Origin: Planctomycetota bacterium
Lineage (GTDB): Bacteria; Planctomycetota; UBA1135; UBA2386
Assembly (NCBI GenBank): GCA_016793305.1
Contig: JAEUHU010000276.1
Span: 1-6,068 of the forward strand
Direction of reading: 5' to 3'
DNA length: 6,068 nucleotides
Shown here: piece after piece, positions 1 through 6,068 of the stretch
How the letters are laid out: the number at the start of each line of letters is the position of its first letter
How positions within the stretch are numbered: the first letter of the stretch is position 1
Position numbers and translations under genes: made by a program
The notes under the pieces: model-generated
What the model was told of the DNA's origin: nothing
The model's input: the letters and a program-made list of their open reading frames with translations, nothing else
The model's database searches: none

Positions 1-581
1 AGCAGCACGGCGGTGACCATCGCCGCGACCGCGGTCCATTCGCTGGCGACGTTCAGGTTGCCGAGCGTCGACACCGGCTCGCGTTCGACGCCGTAGCCGG
101 CGATCTCGGCGAGGCCGAGCCGCTGCAGCAACCCGAACAGCGACGTCGCCAGCAGCACGCCGGCGAACGGCAGCGAAGCACGCGTTCGCTGCAGGGCGCC
201 AAAACGCAGCAGCACGCCGAGCGCCAGCCAGTGGGCGAGGCGGTAGCCGGCGTCGGCCGCCTGGAACGACGCCGGCGTCTTCGCATCGCGCAGCCACGCG
301 TCGGTGGCCGCGCGCACGAGGCCGCACAGCAGCAGGAAGCCGACGAAGCCGAGCGCCGCGCGTTCGCCGCGCACGGCGCGGAGCCGCGGCAGCAGCACCA
401 GCGAAGCACCGGCGAGCAGCAGCAGCAGGCCGCGGCGCACCTGTTCGAAGTCGACCCACAGCGGGTGGAACGGCAGCACCAAGAGGCCGAGCAACAGCCA
501 CGTCGGCCACGCCGGCGTGGGGTCGTGCGGTGGGGCTGCGGGCACGCCGACCGCCGGCGCGGCTGTGCTGCCGCCGCTCAT
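1..581 (-). CDS. O-antigen ligase/polymerase-like membrane protein, N-terminal part
   Basis: The reading frame opens with ATG at 581 and is still open at the left edge, so only the first 193 residues are visible. After a Pro/Ala-rich start of about 25 residues come hydrophobic segments at roughly 27-40, 50-66, 74-92, 114-130, 137-153 and from 183 onward, as in a polytopic inner-membrane protein. Residues 171-179 read STLGNLNVA, resembling the G-T-F-G-N-P-N-x-x-A motif of the O-antigen ligase/Wzy polymerase family (WaaL/Wzy_C), and this motif follows several helices as in that family. Such proteins join or polymerise lipid-linked glycans on the periplasmic face of the membrane. The start overlaps the ftsY stop as ATGA (578-581), which suggests translational coupling and settles the start. 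No Shine-Dalgarno sequence is seen. The family call rests on topology and one motif; the catalytic periplasmic loop lies outside the window. Another multi-helix protein remains possible. Confidence 0.62.
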   Translation of the reverse strand, partial: MSGGSTAAPAVGVPAAPPHDPTPAWPTWLLLGLLVLPFHPLWVDFEQVRRGLLLLLAGASLVLLPRLRAVRGERAALGFVGFLLLCGLVRAATDAWLRDAKTPASFQAADAGYRLAHWLALGVLLRFGALQRTRASLPFAGVLLATSLFGLLQRLGLAEIAGYGVEREPVSTLGNLNVASEWTAVAAMVTAVL

Positions 582-1501
582 GCCGACTGCGTGCCGTCGA
601 ACTTCAGGATCGCGTCGACGAAGCCCTGCACGGCGAACGGCTCGAGGTCGTCGATGCCCTCGCCGACGCCAAGGAACTTGACCGGCACCGGCAGCGCGTC
701 GCGGATGCCGAACAAGGCGCCGCCCTTGGCGGTGCCGTCCATCTTCGCCAGGATCAGGCCGCTGACCGGCGCCGAGCGCGCGAACTCGCTGGCCTGTCGG
801 ATCGCGTTCTGGCCGGTGGTGGCGTCGAGCACCAGCAGCGTCTCGTGCGGCGCGTCGGGCAGCTGCTTCTTGACCACGCGCACGATCTTCTCGAGCTCGG
901 TCATCAGGTTCTTCTGCGTGTGCAGGCGGCCGGCAGTGTCGAGCAGCAGGTAGTCGACCTTGCGTGCGACCGCGGCGCTGACCGCGTCGAACGCGACCGC
1001 CGCCGGATCGGCGCCGTGGCCCTGCTTCACGATCGGGATGCCCAGGCGCTGCGCCCACAGCGTCAGCTGCTCGACGGCGGCGGCGCGGAACGTGTCCCCG
1101 GCGCCGAGCATCACCGTCTTGCCCTGCTGCTGCAGGTGCCGCGCCAGCTTGGCGATCGAGGTCGTCTTTCCGGCACCGTTGACGCCGACGATCATCACCA
1201 CCGTGGTGCCTTGCGCGGCCTTGGCCAGCGGCGCTTCGCAGCCGTCGAGCATGCGCTGCAGCTTCTGCCGCAGGAACGCCGGCACCTCGGCGGTCTCCTT
1301 CACTTCCTTCTTCTTGTAGGCGACCTTCAGCTCCTCGACGACGCGCGTGCCGACCGGCCCGAGGTCGCTGTTGTAGAGCACCTCTTCGAGCTCCTCGAGG
1401 AACTGCTCGTCGAGCTTGCGGCCGGAGAACAGCCGCGACAGGCCCGCGGTCAGGAGGTCGCGCGTCTTCTTCAGCGCACCGAGCAGCTTGCCGAACACCA
1501 T
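578..1501 (-). CDS. ftsY: Signal recognition particle receptor FtsY
   Basis: This is the SRP-receptor GTPase, which docks ribosome-nascent-chain-SRP complexes at the inner membrane so that membrane proteins reach the translocon. The 307-residue protein has an amphipathic N-terminal helix and helical N domain (about 1-90), then the GTPase domain. Visible motifs are the P-loop GVNGAGKTT at 106-114, DTFRAAA at 136-142, GADPAAVAFDA near 163-173, DTAGR at 188-192, AKMDGTAKGG at 252-261 and GVGE at 278-281. The DTFRAAA and GADPA signatures favour FtsY over Ffh, and the C-terminal methionine-rich M domain of Ffh is absent. The long acidic A domain of E. coli FtsY is also missing, as in many bacteria. 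I chose the ATG at 1501 because MVFGKLLGALKKTR is a typical FtsY beginning; the frame continues upstream, but that part would overlap nusB. The gene lies 74 bases after nusB and its TGA overlaps the next start. Confidence 0.97.
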   Translation of the reverse strand: MVFGKLLGALKKTRDLLTAGLSRLFSGRKLDEQFLEELEEVLYNSDLGPVGTRVVEELKVAYKKKEVKETAEVPAFLRQKLQRMLDGCEAPLAKAAQGTTVVMIVGVNGAGKTTSIAKLARHLQQQGKTVMLGAGDTFRAAAVEQLTLWAQRLGIPIVKQGHGADPAAVAFDAVSAAVARKVDYLLLDTAGRLHTQKNLMTELEKIVRVVKKQLPDAPHETLLVLDATTGQNAIRQASEFARSAPVSGLILAKMDGTAKGGALFGIRDALPVPVKFLGVGEGIDDLEPFAVQGFVDAILKFDGTQSA

Positions 1502-1520
1502 GGGCGCAGTGTGGGGCAGC

Positions 1521-1554
1521 GATGCCGGTTGGGCAACGATGCGGCTTCGGCAAC
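1521..1554. repeat. Imperfect 17-base tandem duplication between nusB and ftsY
   Basis: GATGCCGGTTGGGCAAC (1521-1537) is followed directly by GATGCGGCTTCGGCAAC (1538-1554); 14 of 17 bases match. The pair lies in the 74-base gap between the nusB stop and the ftsY start. It may be a small slippage duplication or a paired binding site. The sequence does not decide which. Confidence 0.5.
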
Positions 1555-1575
1555 GCGGCTGCGCGCGCTGCCGGG

Positions 1576-2055
1576 TCAGGCCTCGGCGCCGCCGGCGGGC
1601 GGGGCGGGCTGCGTCTTCCGCTCCTTCTCGAGGTCGATGCGGATGCGGTCGAGGATGCCGTTGACGAAGCCGCCGGAGTTCGCGGTCGAGTACTTCTTGC
1701 CCAGCTCGATCGCTTCGTTGATCGCCACCTTCGGCGGCACGTCGGTGCAGAACATCAGCTCGTAGGTCGCCATGCGCAGCACGTTGCGGTCGACGGTCGC
1801 CATGCGGCGCAGGTCCCAGTTGCGCGTCACCGACTGCAGGCGCTGGTCGATCGCGGTGCGATGCTGCAGCGTGCCTTCGACCAGCCTGGCGGCGAACTCG
1901 ACGACGTCGCCTTCGCCCTCCGCTTCGTTCTCGCACAGGCCAGCGACCGTCTTGCCGGCTTCGTCGGCGTAGCGCTCGCCGCGCACGTCGAACTGGAACA
2001 GGACCTGCATGGCGATCTCGCGAGCGCGCGAGCGGCGACGGATGGGGGCGGTCAT
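1576..2055 (-). CDS. nusB: Transcription antitermination factor NusB
   Basis: NusB binds boxA RNA together with NusE (ribosomal protein S10) and supports antitermination, mainly on rRNA operons, in the cytoplasm. The 159-residue product is close to the usual family length. The Arg-rich start RRRSRAREIAMQVLFQFD (6-23) is the typical first helix with its basic RNA-binding edge. Further signatures are NWDLRRMATVDRNVLRMATYEL at 79-100 (seen as NWDL, then DRNVLRMATYEL), and the C-terminal core PPKVAINEAIELGKKYS (107-123) followed by GGFVNGILDRI (128-138). The last 15 residues are a Pro/Ala/Gly-rich tail not needed by the fold. I chose the ATG at 2055 because it sits just before the basic helix; an ATG at 2148 in the same frame would add an unconserved-looking extension overlapping ribH. 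It follows ribH by 61 bases, a ribH-nusB adjacency common in bacteria. Confidence 0.96.
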   Translation of the reverse strand: MTAPIRRRSRAREIAMQVLFQFDVRGERYADEAGKTVAGLCENEAEGEGDVVEFAARLVEGTLQHRTAIDQRLQSVTRNWDLRRMATVDRNVLRMATYELMFCTDVPPKVAINEAIELGKKYSTANSGGFVNGILDRIRIDLEKERKTQPAPPAGGAEA

Positions 2056-2116
2056 TGGCAAGGAGCGGTTTCCGGGGGAAACAGGCCGGGACAGGGTAGC
2101 GGGCTCTGCACGGCGA

Positions 2117-2629
2117 TCAACCGGTGCGTCCCGCACCGGGACCGGCACTGCGCGCCGATGCGGAGGCCGGCAGCTGCGCCTTCACGTCGAGCATCGTCAA
2201 CGCGGCGATGGCAGCGTCTTCTCCCTTGTTGCCGTGTTCGCCGCCGGCGCGCGCCAGCGCCTGCTCCATCTCGCTGCAGGTCAGCACGCCGAAGCCGAGC
2301 GGCAGGCCGGTGTCGAGCCCGACGCGCATGGCGCCGTCGGTGACGCCGCTGCAGACATACTCGTAGTGGTCGGTGCCGCCGCGCACGACGGCGCCGAGCA
2401 TCACCAGCGCGTCGACGCCGGCCTGTGCGAGCCAGCGGCACGCGGTCGGCAGCTCGAACGCACCCGGCACCCAGACGACGGTGACGTCGCCGTCGGCGAC
2501 GCCGTGCTGGCGCAACGCTGCCAGGGAGCCTTGCAGCAGACGTTCGGTGACGACTTCGTTGAAGCGCGCGACGGCGATGCCGAAGCGCTTGCCCTGTCCA
2601 CGCAGGGCCCCTTGCACGACCTTGACCAT
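2117..2629 (-). CDS. ribH: 6,7-dimethyl-8-ribityllumazine synthase (riboflavin synthase beta chain)
   Basis: This enzyme condenses 5-amino-6-ribitylaminouracil with 3,4-dihydroxy-2-butanone 4-phosphate, the penultimate step of riboflavin synthesis; family members form cytosolic pentamers or 60-subunit capsids. In the 170-residue product, FNEVVT at 23-28 supplies the Phe-Asn of the substrate pocket. VPGAFELP is at 54-61, and GAVVRGGTDHYEYV at 79-92 carries the expected catalytic His88. GVLT is at 114-117 and GNKGEDAA at 133-140, with Arg127 in the position expected to bind phosphate. About 20 residues at the C-terminus (from 151, rich in Ala, Ser and Gly) extend past the usual end. The ATG at 2629 gives a normal N-terminus. 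No FMN riboswitch was recognised in the 74 bases upstream, and no other rib gene lies in the window, so the pathway is presumably scattered. Confidence 0.96.
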   Translation of the reverse strand: MVKVVQGALRGQGKRFGIAVARFNEVVTERLLQGSLAALRQHGVADGDVTVVWVPGAFELPTACRWLAQAGVDALVMLGAVVRGGTDHYEYVCSGVTDGAMRVGLDTGLPLGFGVLTCSEMEQALARAGGEHGNKGEDAAIAALTMLDVKAQLPASASARSAGPGAGRTG

Positions 2630-2703
2630 CGCCGCAGCGTAGCCCCACGGCCCGCATCGGCACCAGCGCACAGCTTCGGCGCAGAGCGCCCCGACACCGC
2701 GGT

Positions 2704-3588
2704 TCAGCGCGCGGGTTTCGCCGCCGGCGAAGCCCCCGCCCCGGTGCCAGCGCCGGGTGCGCCACCGGGCACCGTCTGGCGCACGAAGATCGACGGCTTC
2801 AGGTAGTGGAAGCCGTGCTTCACGTTCAGCAGGCTCTCCGACTCGCCGACGATCAGGTGACCGCCGGGCGAGGTGACCTGCAGCACGTGGCCGAGCACGC
2901 GTTCGCGGCTCTGCGTGTCGAAGTAGATCATCACGTTGCGCAGGAACACGAACTCGAACGTCGGCTTGCCGGGCAACGGCTCCATCAGGTTGTGCCGTTG
3001 GAAGGTCACGTGGCGCAACAGCCCGCGGTCGAAGGCGAACGTGTCGTCCTCGTTGCGCACGAAGAACTTCTTCACCAGCTCCGGCTGTGTCTGCGCCAGT
3101 GCGTAGGGCCGGTAGGTGGCGCGCCGGGCTTCGTCGAGCACGTGGCCCGACAGGTCGGTGCCGAGCACCTCGACCGGCACGCCGCCGAAGTTCGGGCCGA
3201 GCACCTGCTGGGCCACGATCAGGATCGTGCAGGCCTCGGCCCCGTTCGACGCCGCTGCCGACCAGATGCGCAGCGGCTCGCGGCGCCGGGGTGAGGCGGC
3301 GCGCGCCTCGAGCCACGATCGGAAGAAGTCCCAGTGCCGCTGGCAGCGGAAGAAGTACGTCTCGTTGGTGGTGATCGAGTCGAGGAACGCCTGCAGCTCG
3401 GTCGCTTCGTTCGGCTGCTGGATGCGCGCCAGGTAGGCTTCGTAGCCGTCGGCGCGGCTCTGCCGCAGGCGCTTGCGGATCCGGTTGCTGAGCAGCTCGA
3501 GCTTCTCGACCGGGTAGTGGATGCCTGCGATCCGGTAGATCAGATCGTGGTAGCGCTGGTACTCGTCGCGGGTCAGGTCACGGTCCAC
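2704..3588 (-). CDS. cheR: CheR-type protein-glutamate O-methyltransferase
   Basis: CheR enzymes transfer a methyl group from S-adenosylmethionine to glutamates of chemoreceptors for adaptation. The 294-residue product matches the usual length (about 280-290). The N-terminal helical domain is at about 5-75, with the family signature TTNETYFFR at 73-81. The SAM-binding domain follows: IWSAAASNGAEA (108-119), VLGTDLSGHVLDEAR (141-155), FLRNVMIYFD (215-224) and GGHLIVGESESL (242-253). SAM motif I normally reads close to A-S-T-G-E-E-P-Y; here it is ASNGAEAC, a divergence that might affect activity. The tail from 271 is low-complexity Gly/Pro/Ala. GTG at 3588 is the only plausible in-frame start near the first conserved residues; the ATG at 3598 is out of frame. 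No cheA, cheB, cheW or receptor gene is present, so the partner is unknown. It is the first gene of the minus-strand cluster, 74 bases before ribH. Confidence 0.9.
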   Translation of the reverse strand: MDRDLTRDEYQRYHDLIYRIAGIHYPVEKLELLSNRIRKRLRQSRADGYEAYLARIQQPNEATELQAFLDSITTNETYFFRCQRHWDFFRSWLEARAASPRRREPLRIWSAAASNGAEACTILIVAQQVLGPNFGGVPVEVLGTDLSGHVLDEARRATYRPYALAQTQPELVKKFFVRNEDDTFAFDRGLLRHVTFQRHNLMEPLPGKPTFEFVFLRNVMIYFDTQSRERVLGHVLQVTSPGGHLIVGESESLLNVKHGFHYLKPSIFVRQTVPGGAPGAGTGAGASPAAKPAR

Positions 3589-3729
3589 GGGCCTGCATCG
3601 GCCGTCGGCGGCACGGCCCGTTACCGGGGAACTCCGTAGCCGGCGAAGGCCGCCTGGCACCGGTGGTTCGCAGCCGGCGGCGGTGGATGCGAGGCGTCGC
3701 TCTTCCGCGCGGTCGGGCGATGTTGCACG
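3589..3729. promoter_or_regulatory. Divergent intergenic region between cheR and the membrane-protein gene
   Basis: These 141 bases separate two divergent genes and so should hold promoters for both directions. I see no convincing -35/-10 pair and no operator-like palindrome beyond short GC-rich inverted matches such as GGCC-6-GGCC at 3590-3603. The assignment rests on gene layout alone. Confidence 0.35.
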
Positions 3730-4131
3730 ATGCCCGCACGCATGCCACCCACGCTGCCGTTCTGGTGCGCCTTCGTCGCCACCGTGCTGATGCTCGTAGC
3801 CGCCCTGCTGACGGGCTTCACGCGCCGCCGCCGGCTGCACCTCTGGCTCGGGCCGCTGACCATGGTGCTGCTGGCGATCACCATCGTGCTGACCGAGGAA
3901 CTGCTGCGCGCCTACACGTTCCCCGAGGACGTGAAGCAGACGCACCTGATCTTCGCCAAGGCCGGTGGACTGCTGGCGCTGCCGGTGATCGCGACCGGCC
4001 TGTGGCTGTGGAAGGACGAGCGGGCGCGGCTGTGGCACCGGGCGGCGGTGCTGCTGTGGCTCGCGGTGGTGCTGACGGCGACCGGCACCGGGCTGTGGAT
4101 GTTCGGCCAGGGCACGCCGCGGGTCGGCTGA
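3730..4131 (+). CDS. Small integral membrane protein, four predicted helices, function unknown
   Basis: I do not recognise the family. The 133-residue product has four hydrophobic segments at about 10-29, 37-57, 72-94 and 105-125. The basic loops (RRRR at 32-35 and KDERAR at 95-100) would place both termini outside the cytoplasm, with an acidic outer loop EELLRAYTFPED at 56-67. Histidines fall at the start of helices 2, 3 and 4 (His37, His72, His103), and three of the segments end or begin with Trp-rich turns (GLWLW, GLWMF). Membrane-edge histidines of this kind occur in b-type cytochromes and in some small oxidase-associated proteins, but no diagnostic motif is present, so this is only a suggestion. 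The ATG at 3730 gives a short hydrophilic start; the ATG at 3742 (Met5) is equally possible. The coding case rests on the coherent hydrophobic pattern and GC-rich third positions. The gene is 39 bases before the large secreted enzyme gene and may be cotranscribed with it. Confidence 0.75.
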   Translation: MPARMPPTLPFWCAFVATVLMLVAALLTGFTRRRRLHLWLGPLTMVLLAITIVLTEELLRAYTFPEDVKQTHLIFAKAGGLLALPVIATGLWLWKDERARLWHRAAVLLWLAVVLTATGTGLWMFGQGTPRVG

Positions 4132-4170
4132 CGCGTCGCCAGGGCTGCGGCGGTTCGCTACAACGGCGGC

Positions 4171-6068
4171 ATGACCTTCGTGCGCGGGGCTGTCTCTTCG
4201 TTGCTGCTGGCAGTGGTGGGGTTCGCCCAGGACCTGCCCGGGCCGGTCGCCGCGGCGTGCGGGCGGGCGGGTGACCATCGGTCCGAACTCGTGCGAGCCT
4301 GGCAGCAGGTGCCGGCCGAGCAGCGGGGCTCGCTCGCCTTCCTGTTCGAGCACATGCCGGACGAGGACCTGCGCACGCTGACGGCGGAGTTCCTGCTGCA
4401 GAACGTGGCCGAGGCGCACGCCGCCCGCGCCGCGGTGGCGTGGGGTGCGGGCCTCGCCGAGCCGCTGTTCGCCAACTTCGTGCTGCCCTACGCGCAGGCC
4501 AACGAAGCGCGCGAGAACTGGCGCACCGACTTCGTCGCGCGCTTCCTGCCGACGGTGAAGGACTGCAAGACCCCCGGCGAGGCGGCGAAGAAGCTCAACG
4601 AGACGATCTTCTCGGCCTTGAACGTGCACTACTCGACCGGCCGCGCGCGCGCCGACCAGGCGCCGAGTGCGTCGATCGCGCAGGGCAAGGCGAGTTGCAC
4701 GGGGCTGTCGATCCTGCTCGCCGACGCCTGCCGTGCCTGCTGCGTGCCGGCGCGGCTCGTGTCGGTGAAGTGGCCGCACAAGGAGGGCAACCACACCTGG
4801 GTCGAAGTGTGGGACGGTGCGGCGTGGCGCTTCGTCGGCGCCGACGAGCCGGATCCGGCGGGGCTCGACCGCGGCTGGTTCGCGGCCGACGCCGCGAAGT
4901 GCGCCGAAGCTCCGCGCGAGAACCGGCTGTGGGCGGTGTCGTTCGCTCGCACCGGCGATCGCTTCGCTGCCGGGTGGGGACGCGGCATCGAACTGTGGGG
5001 GGAGGACGTGTCGGGCCGCTATGCGGCGCCCCGGCCGGGCGGCGAAGGCTGGAGCAGCGGCACCAGCGTGATCCCGACCGAGCCGCCGTTCGCCCTGCGG
5101 GCGGCGGCCGACGGATCCCTTCAGGACCCGGCCGCCGAGGCGCTGCGTGCGCAGTTCGACCGCTTCTTCGCCGCCGACACCGCACGCCAGGCGACCTTCG
5201 AGTTCGACCGCAACCTCGACGCCGAGCTCGCGACCAAGGACGGCGACGCACGACTGCGCTCCATCGCGGCAGCATCGTGGGCCGCGGCCGAACGCACCAA
5301 GCTGCAGGCCGACTTCGCCGCCAACATCGTGCGCGCCGGCGACAAGCAGAGCCCGTTCACGGTCAAGCAGGTCGGCGACAAACCGGCGAACGGCCGCTGG
5401 CCGCTGGTGATCGCGATGCACGGCGGTGGCAACGCGCCGAAGGAGCTGAACGACTCGCAGTGGCGCCACATGCAGATCTACTACAAGGACCACCCGGAGG
5501 CGGGCGGCTACCTGTACTGCGCGCTGCGCGCGCCGACCGACGAGTGGAACGGCTTCTACACAGACTACTTCTACCCGCTGCTCGAGACGCTGGTCCGGCA
5601 GTTCGTGGTCTGCGCCGACGTCGATCCGGACCGCGTGGTCGCACTCGGCTACAGCCACGGCGGCTACGGCGCGTTCGCGATCGGGCCGAAGCTGCCGCAC
5701 CGCTTCGCCGCCGTGCACGGCAGCGCCGCCGCGCCGACCGACGGCGAGACGGTCGCGACCGGGCTGCACACGCTGCCGTTCTCGTTCATGGTCGGCGGCA
5801 GGGACACCGCCTACGGCCGCGCCGAGCGCTGCCAGAAGTTCGCCGCCGAGCTGACCGCACTGCAGCAGCAGCACGCGGGGCAGTATCCGTTCACGTTCAC
5901 GTTCGTCGAGAAGAACGGCCACACCGGCCTGCCCGACCGCGACCTGCTCGCGAAGCTGGTGCCGCTGGTGCGCAACCCGCTGCCGCGCGCCCTGCACTGG
6001 GAGCTGACCGACGTCACCGTGCGCGACCACTACTGGCTCCACGTCGGCGAGGCGAAGAAGGGCAAGCG
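4171..6068 (+). CDS. Secreted transglutaminase-like/alpha-beta hydrolase fusion, C-terminus cut off
   Basis: The frame runs from ATG 4171 through the right edge (632 residues visible). The first 20 residues form a signal peptide (hydrophobic core SSLLLAVVGFA, likely cut after Ala19), so it probably acts outside the cytoplasm. After a helical region (about 30-165) comes a transglutaminase-like core: GKASCTGLS with Cys176, NHTWVEVW with His208, and FVGADEP with Asp225 as the third triad member. Around 320-400 lies a charged, probably helical linker. An esterase/PHB-depolymerase-like alpha/beta hydrolase follows: strand VIAMHGGG (413-420, oxyanion loop), nucleophile elbow GYSHGGYG with Ser495, acid VGGRDTAYG with Asp545, and NGHTG with His584. 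From about 608 a further beta-type segment (HYWLHVGEAKKGK) suggests another domain beyond the window. Such folds act as peptidases or peptide cross-linkers and as carboxyl esterases respectively. The substrates are unknown; cell-surface or polymer breakdown is a guess. No Shine-Dalgarno sequence precedes the start. Confidence 0.85.
   Translation, partial: MTFVRGAVSSLLLAVVGFAQDLPGPVAAACGRAGDHRSELVRAWQQVPAEQRGSLAFLFEHMPDEDLRTLTAEFLLQNVAEAHAARAAVAWGAGLAEPLFANFVLPYAQANEARENWRTDFVARFLPTVKDCKTPGEAAKKLNETIFSALNVHYSTGRARADQAPSASIAQGKASCTGLSILLADACRACCVPARLVSVKWPHKEGNHTWVEVWDGAAWRFVGADEPDPAGLDRGWFAADAAKCAEAPRENRLWAVSFARTGDRFAAGWGRGIELWGEDVSGRYAAPRPGGEGWSSGTSVIPTEPPFALRAAADGSLQDPAAEALRAQFDRFFAADTARQATFEFDRNLDAELATKDGDARLRSIAAASWAAAERTKLQADFAANIVRAGDKQSPFTVKQVGDKPANGRWPLVIAMHGGGNAPKELNDSQWRHMQIYYKDHPEAGGYLYCALRAPTDEWNGFYTDYFYPLLETLVRQFVVCADVDPDRVVALGYSHGGYGAFAIGPKLPHRFAAVHGSAAAPTDGETVATGLHTLPFSFMVGGRDTAYGRAERCQKFAAELTALQQQHAGQYPFTFTFVEKNGHTGLPDRDLLAKLVPLVRNPLPRALHWELTDVTVRDHYWLHVGEAKKGK

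Noticed and set aside
53..409. A 118-residue minus-strand frame, very rich in Arg, Cys and Ser.
   Set aside because: It overlaps, in another frame, the O-antigen-ligase-like gene, whose hydrophobic pattern and family motif are far more protein-like.
530..1765. A 411-codon plus-strand open frame opposite ftsY and nusB.
   Set aside because: It is the antisense shadow of well-identified genes; the product is Leu/Arg/Ala/Asp-rich without any recognisable motif.
1502..1936. An N-terminal extension of ftsY upstream of 1501 in the same frame.
   Set aside because: It would overlap nearly all of nusB, is Arg-rich without FtsY features, and the Met at 1501 starts a typical FtsY N-terminus.
2060..2065. 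An AAGGAG string resembling a Shine-Dalgarno site.
   Set aside because: It is on the plus strand, where no gene follows; all genes here run on the minus strand.
2056..2148. An alternative nusB start at 2148 adding 31 residues.
   Set aside because: It would overlap the end of ribH, and the added residues have no NusB character.
3589..3729. Possible hairpins built from GGCC and GCCGGC strings.
   Set aside because: The stems are short and such matches are expected by chance in DNA this GC-rich; no T-tract follows, so neither a terminator nor an operator is supported.
2704..6042. A very long minus-strand open frame (1112 codons) covering cheR and the whole region opposite the plus-strand genes.
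   Set aside because: Only the last 294 codons resemble a protein family (CheR). The rest lies exactly in codon register with the plus-strand genes at 3730 and 4171, where antisense stops would need TTA, CTA or TCA sense codons, which are rare at this GC content. Its translation is low-complexity Arg/Val/Gly/Ala sequence.

Overview
The window is strongly GC-rich with GC-biased codon third positions. It carries five genes on the minus strand and two on the plus strand, diverging from about position 3589-3729. The gene content (ribH-nusB-ftsY housekeeping cluster, an O-antigen-ligase-like membrane protein, an orphan CheR, and a secreted transglutaminase-like/alpha-beta hydrolase fusion) best suggests a free-living bacterium of the Planctomycetota or a similar high-GC environmental lineage. 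This placement is an inference from gene content only; no rRNA or other strong phylogenetic marker is present.

Minus strand, read right to left: cheR (3588-2704, GTG start), ribH (2629-2117), nusB (2055-1576), ftsY (1501-578), and the N-terminal 193 residues of an O-antigen ligase/polymerase-like integral membrane protein (581 to beyond the left edge). Gaps are 61-74 bases and no terminator-like hairpin was seen between them, so they probably form one operon. The ftsY stop and the next start overlap as ATGA. The operon would join riboflavin synthesis, transcription antitermination, co-translational membrane targeting and probably surface glycan assembly, led by a chemotaxis-type methyltransferase.

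Plus strand: a four-helix membrane protein of unknown function (3730-4131), then after 39 bases a large secreted protein (4171 to beyond the right edge). The latter has a transglutaminase-like domain with a Cys-His-Asp triad, followed by an esterase-type alpha/beta hydrolase with a Ser-Asp-His triad.

None of the seven predicted starts is preceded by a recognisable Shine-Dalgarno sequence. No tRNA, rRNA, CRISPR array, insertion sequence or riboswitch was recognised. The most unusual item is the double-enzyme fusion at the right end. The core housekeeping genes look ordinary.
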